A DNA stretch of 25,342 bases. Origin: UBA6814 sp040753075. Its GTDB lineage: Bacteria; Desulfobacterota; Desulfovibrionia; Desulfovibrionales; Desulfovibrionaceae. Positions 24,289 to 25,342 of this stretch are shown here, piece after piece. The DNA lies in the NCBI GenBank assembly GCA_040753075.1, contig JBFMHA010000053.1:1-25342 (forward strand), written 5' to 3'. The stretch's first letter is position 1; each line of letters begins with the position of its first letter. The position numbers and the translations under genes were made by a program. A model generated the notes under the pieces. It had not been told where the DNA came from, did no database searches, and was given only the letters and a program-made list of their open reading frames with translations.

Positions 24289-25266
24289 ATGAAGATATTC
24301 AAGAGAAACTCTAGCGCCCCGGCCCGGGCAGGCCTGGCGCTCCTGCTCCTGCTGCTCCTGGCCACGCCCGCGCAGGCCTTCAAGGTCAACACCAAGGCCG
24401 CCATCCTGGCCGACGCGGGCACGGGCAAGGTGCTCTACCAGAAGAACGAGGAGCGGCTCATCCCGCCCGCCTCGCTGACCAAAGTCATGACCATGTACCT
24501 GGTGTACGAGGCCGTGGCCAAGGGCGAGGTCTCGCTCAAGGACACCATCGCCGTGGGCCCGGAGGTGCGCAAGGCCTGGGGGTCGCGCATGCACCTCAAG
24601 GAAGGCGACCGGGTCACCCTGGAGCAGCTCATGAAAGGCATGGCCGTGGCCTCGGGCAACGACGCCTGCCTGGTCACCGCCCGCCACCTGGCCGGCAGCA
24701 TCCCCGCCTTCGTGGCCCGGATGAACAAGAAGGCCAAGGAGCTGGGAATGACCAAGACCACCTTCAAGAACCCCAACGGCCTGCCCGCCCGCGGCCAAGT
24801 CTCCACGGCGGAGGACCTGCTCACCCTGTCCCAGGCCTACCTCAAGCGCTTCCCCCAGTCCCTGGACTTCCACTCCATGCAGACCTTCACCTACAACAAG
24901 GTGCGCCACAAGAACTGCAACCGCCTGCTGGGCAACATGCCCGGCGTGGACGGACTCAAGACCGGCTACGTGGCCGCCTCGGGCTTCAACATCGTGAGCA
25001 CGGTCAAGCGCGGCGACAAGCGCCTCATCGCCGTGGTCCTGGGCGCCACAACCGCCAGCCAGCGCGCCAAGGAGACCCGGAAGCTCCTGGAGCGCGGGCT
25101 GTCCCTGGTCGGCGCCAAGCACGTCGCCAGCGCGCCCGACAACGACCAGGAGTTGGACGAACCCGACAGCGACGAACTCCTGGTCCAGAACGCCCTCTCC
25201 GAAGTCCGCGCCACAGTCCGCGCCAAGTCGGCGAAAACGAAGAAGAAGCCCGAACAGGGCGGGTAA
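24289..25266 (+). CDS. D-alanyl-D-alanine carboxypeptidase (PBP5/6-like, DacA/DacF type)
   Basis: Serine-type periplasmic enzyme that trims the terminal D-Ala from peptidoglycan stem peptides. The 325 residues start with a signal peptide (Lys/Arg-rich, then a run of leucines, cleavage after ATPAQA at about residue 30). Catalytic motifs are SLTK (Ser62, Lys65), SGN (122-124) and KTG (224-226). It lacks the usual C-terminal amphipathic membrane anchor and instead ends in an Asp/Glu-rich stretch followed by a Lys-rich tail (KSAKTKKKPEQGG), which might bind the membrane or wall electrostatically. The start at 24289 begins the signal peptide; a GTG at 24265 adds eight residues. Its terminator follows within five bases. 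Confidence 0.94.
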   Translation: MKIFKRNSSAPARAGLALLLLLLLATPAQAFKVNTKAAILADAGTGKVLYQKNEERLIPPASLTKVMTMYLVYEAVAKGEVSLKDTIAVGPEVRKAWGSRMHLKEGDRVTLEQLMKGMAVASGNDACLVTARHLAGSIPAFVARMNKKAKELGMTKTTFKNPNGLPARGQVSTAEDLLTLSQAYLKRFPQSLDFHSMQTFTYNKVRHKNCNRLLGNMPGVDGLKTGYVAASGFNIVSTVKRGDKRLIAVVLGATTASQRAKETRKLLERGLSLVGAKHVASAPDNDQELDEPDSDELLVQNALSEVRATVRAKSAKTKKKPEQGG

Positions 25267-25270
25267 GAAA

Positions 25271-25332
25271 CCGAGAGGGAGGGGAACCCCCTTTTTGCTT
25301 GCGCCAAAAAAGGGGGTTCCCCTCCCTCTCGG
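25271..25332. terminator. 26-bp perfect inverted repeat, bidirectional terminator
   Basis: Arms 25271-25296 and 25307-25332 are perfect inverted copies of 26 bases around a 10-base loop. Each arm contains, when read towards the loop, AGGGG-AAC-CCCCT followed by T residues, that is, a small stem with a T tract. Both strands therefore have an intrinsic terminator, consistent with a convergent gene beyond the window. Confidence 0.7.
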
Positions 25333-25342
25333 GCTCTCCCTC

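Overview
The window is GC-rich (around 70% by eye), gene-dense chromosomal DNA that looks like a Desulfovibrionales-type member of the Desulfobacterota. That placement is inferred from lutABC-type lactate oxidation genes, the order def-fmt-DUF116-rsmB, a detached PurH cyclohydrolase domain and a two-CW-like cysteine cluster in a diguanylate cyclase. I see no phage, insertion sequence, CRISPR array, rRNA or tRNA. No gap between genes exceeds 300 bases; the longest is about 231 bases (24058-24288).

Layout. 1-1990 (minus): mreB followed by mreC, which runs off the left edge; these are cell-shape genes. 2067-4087 (plus): a tight cluster of a YhcC-type radical SAM protein, a small PH-like membrane protein and an O6-alkylguanine-DNA alkyltransferase. 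4256-6661 (plus): a membrane diguanylate cyclase with cysteine cluster, GAF and GGDEF domains, meeting hflX tail to tail three bases away. 6665-9652 (minus): purH (cyclohydrolase domain only), then an MNT/HEPN toxin-antitoxin pair with an amber-interrupted toxin, then hflX. 9810-10490 (plus): an exported protein with a strong terminator. 10541-11562: a Fur-box-like site and a cation diffusion facilitator. 11648-12731: flavodoxin and thiol peroxidase. 12828-15666: lutABC behind a promoter that overlaps a palindrome. 15695-16334: a HigBA toxin-antitoxin pair with its own promoter and palindrome. 16361-17089: a SAM methyltransferase. 17190-24057: hisS, aspS, def, fmt, DUF116 and rsmB, a translation cluster. 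24289-25266: a D-Ala-D-Ala carboxypeptidase, followed by a large inverted repeat that reads as a bidirectional terminator.

How the genes work together. MreBC and the carboxypeptidase act on the cell wall. The hisS-rsmB run covers tRNA charging, initiator Met-tRNA formylation, deformylation and 16S rRNA methylation, with a DUF116 membrane protein of unknown role embedded in it. The CDF, flavodoxin, Tpx and Lut genes form a metal/redox/lactate stretch.

The most unusual points are two genes whose conserved 5' ends lack ATG, GTG or TTG (mreC, probably ATT; hflX, possibly ATC or a scar left by toxin-antitoxin insertion), a HEPN toxin killed by one in-frame amber codon, the cysteine-rich diguanylate cyclase, and three promoter-overlapping palindromic or Fur-like operators. 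I found no clearly new multi-gene system.
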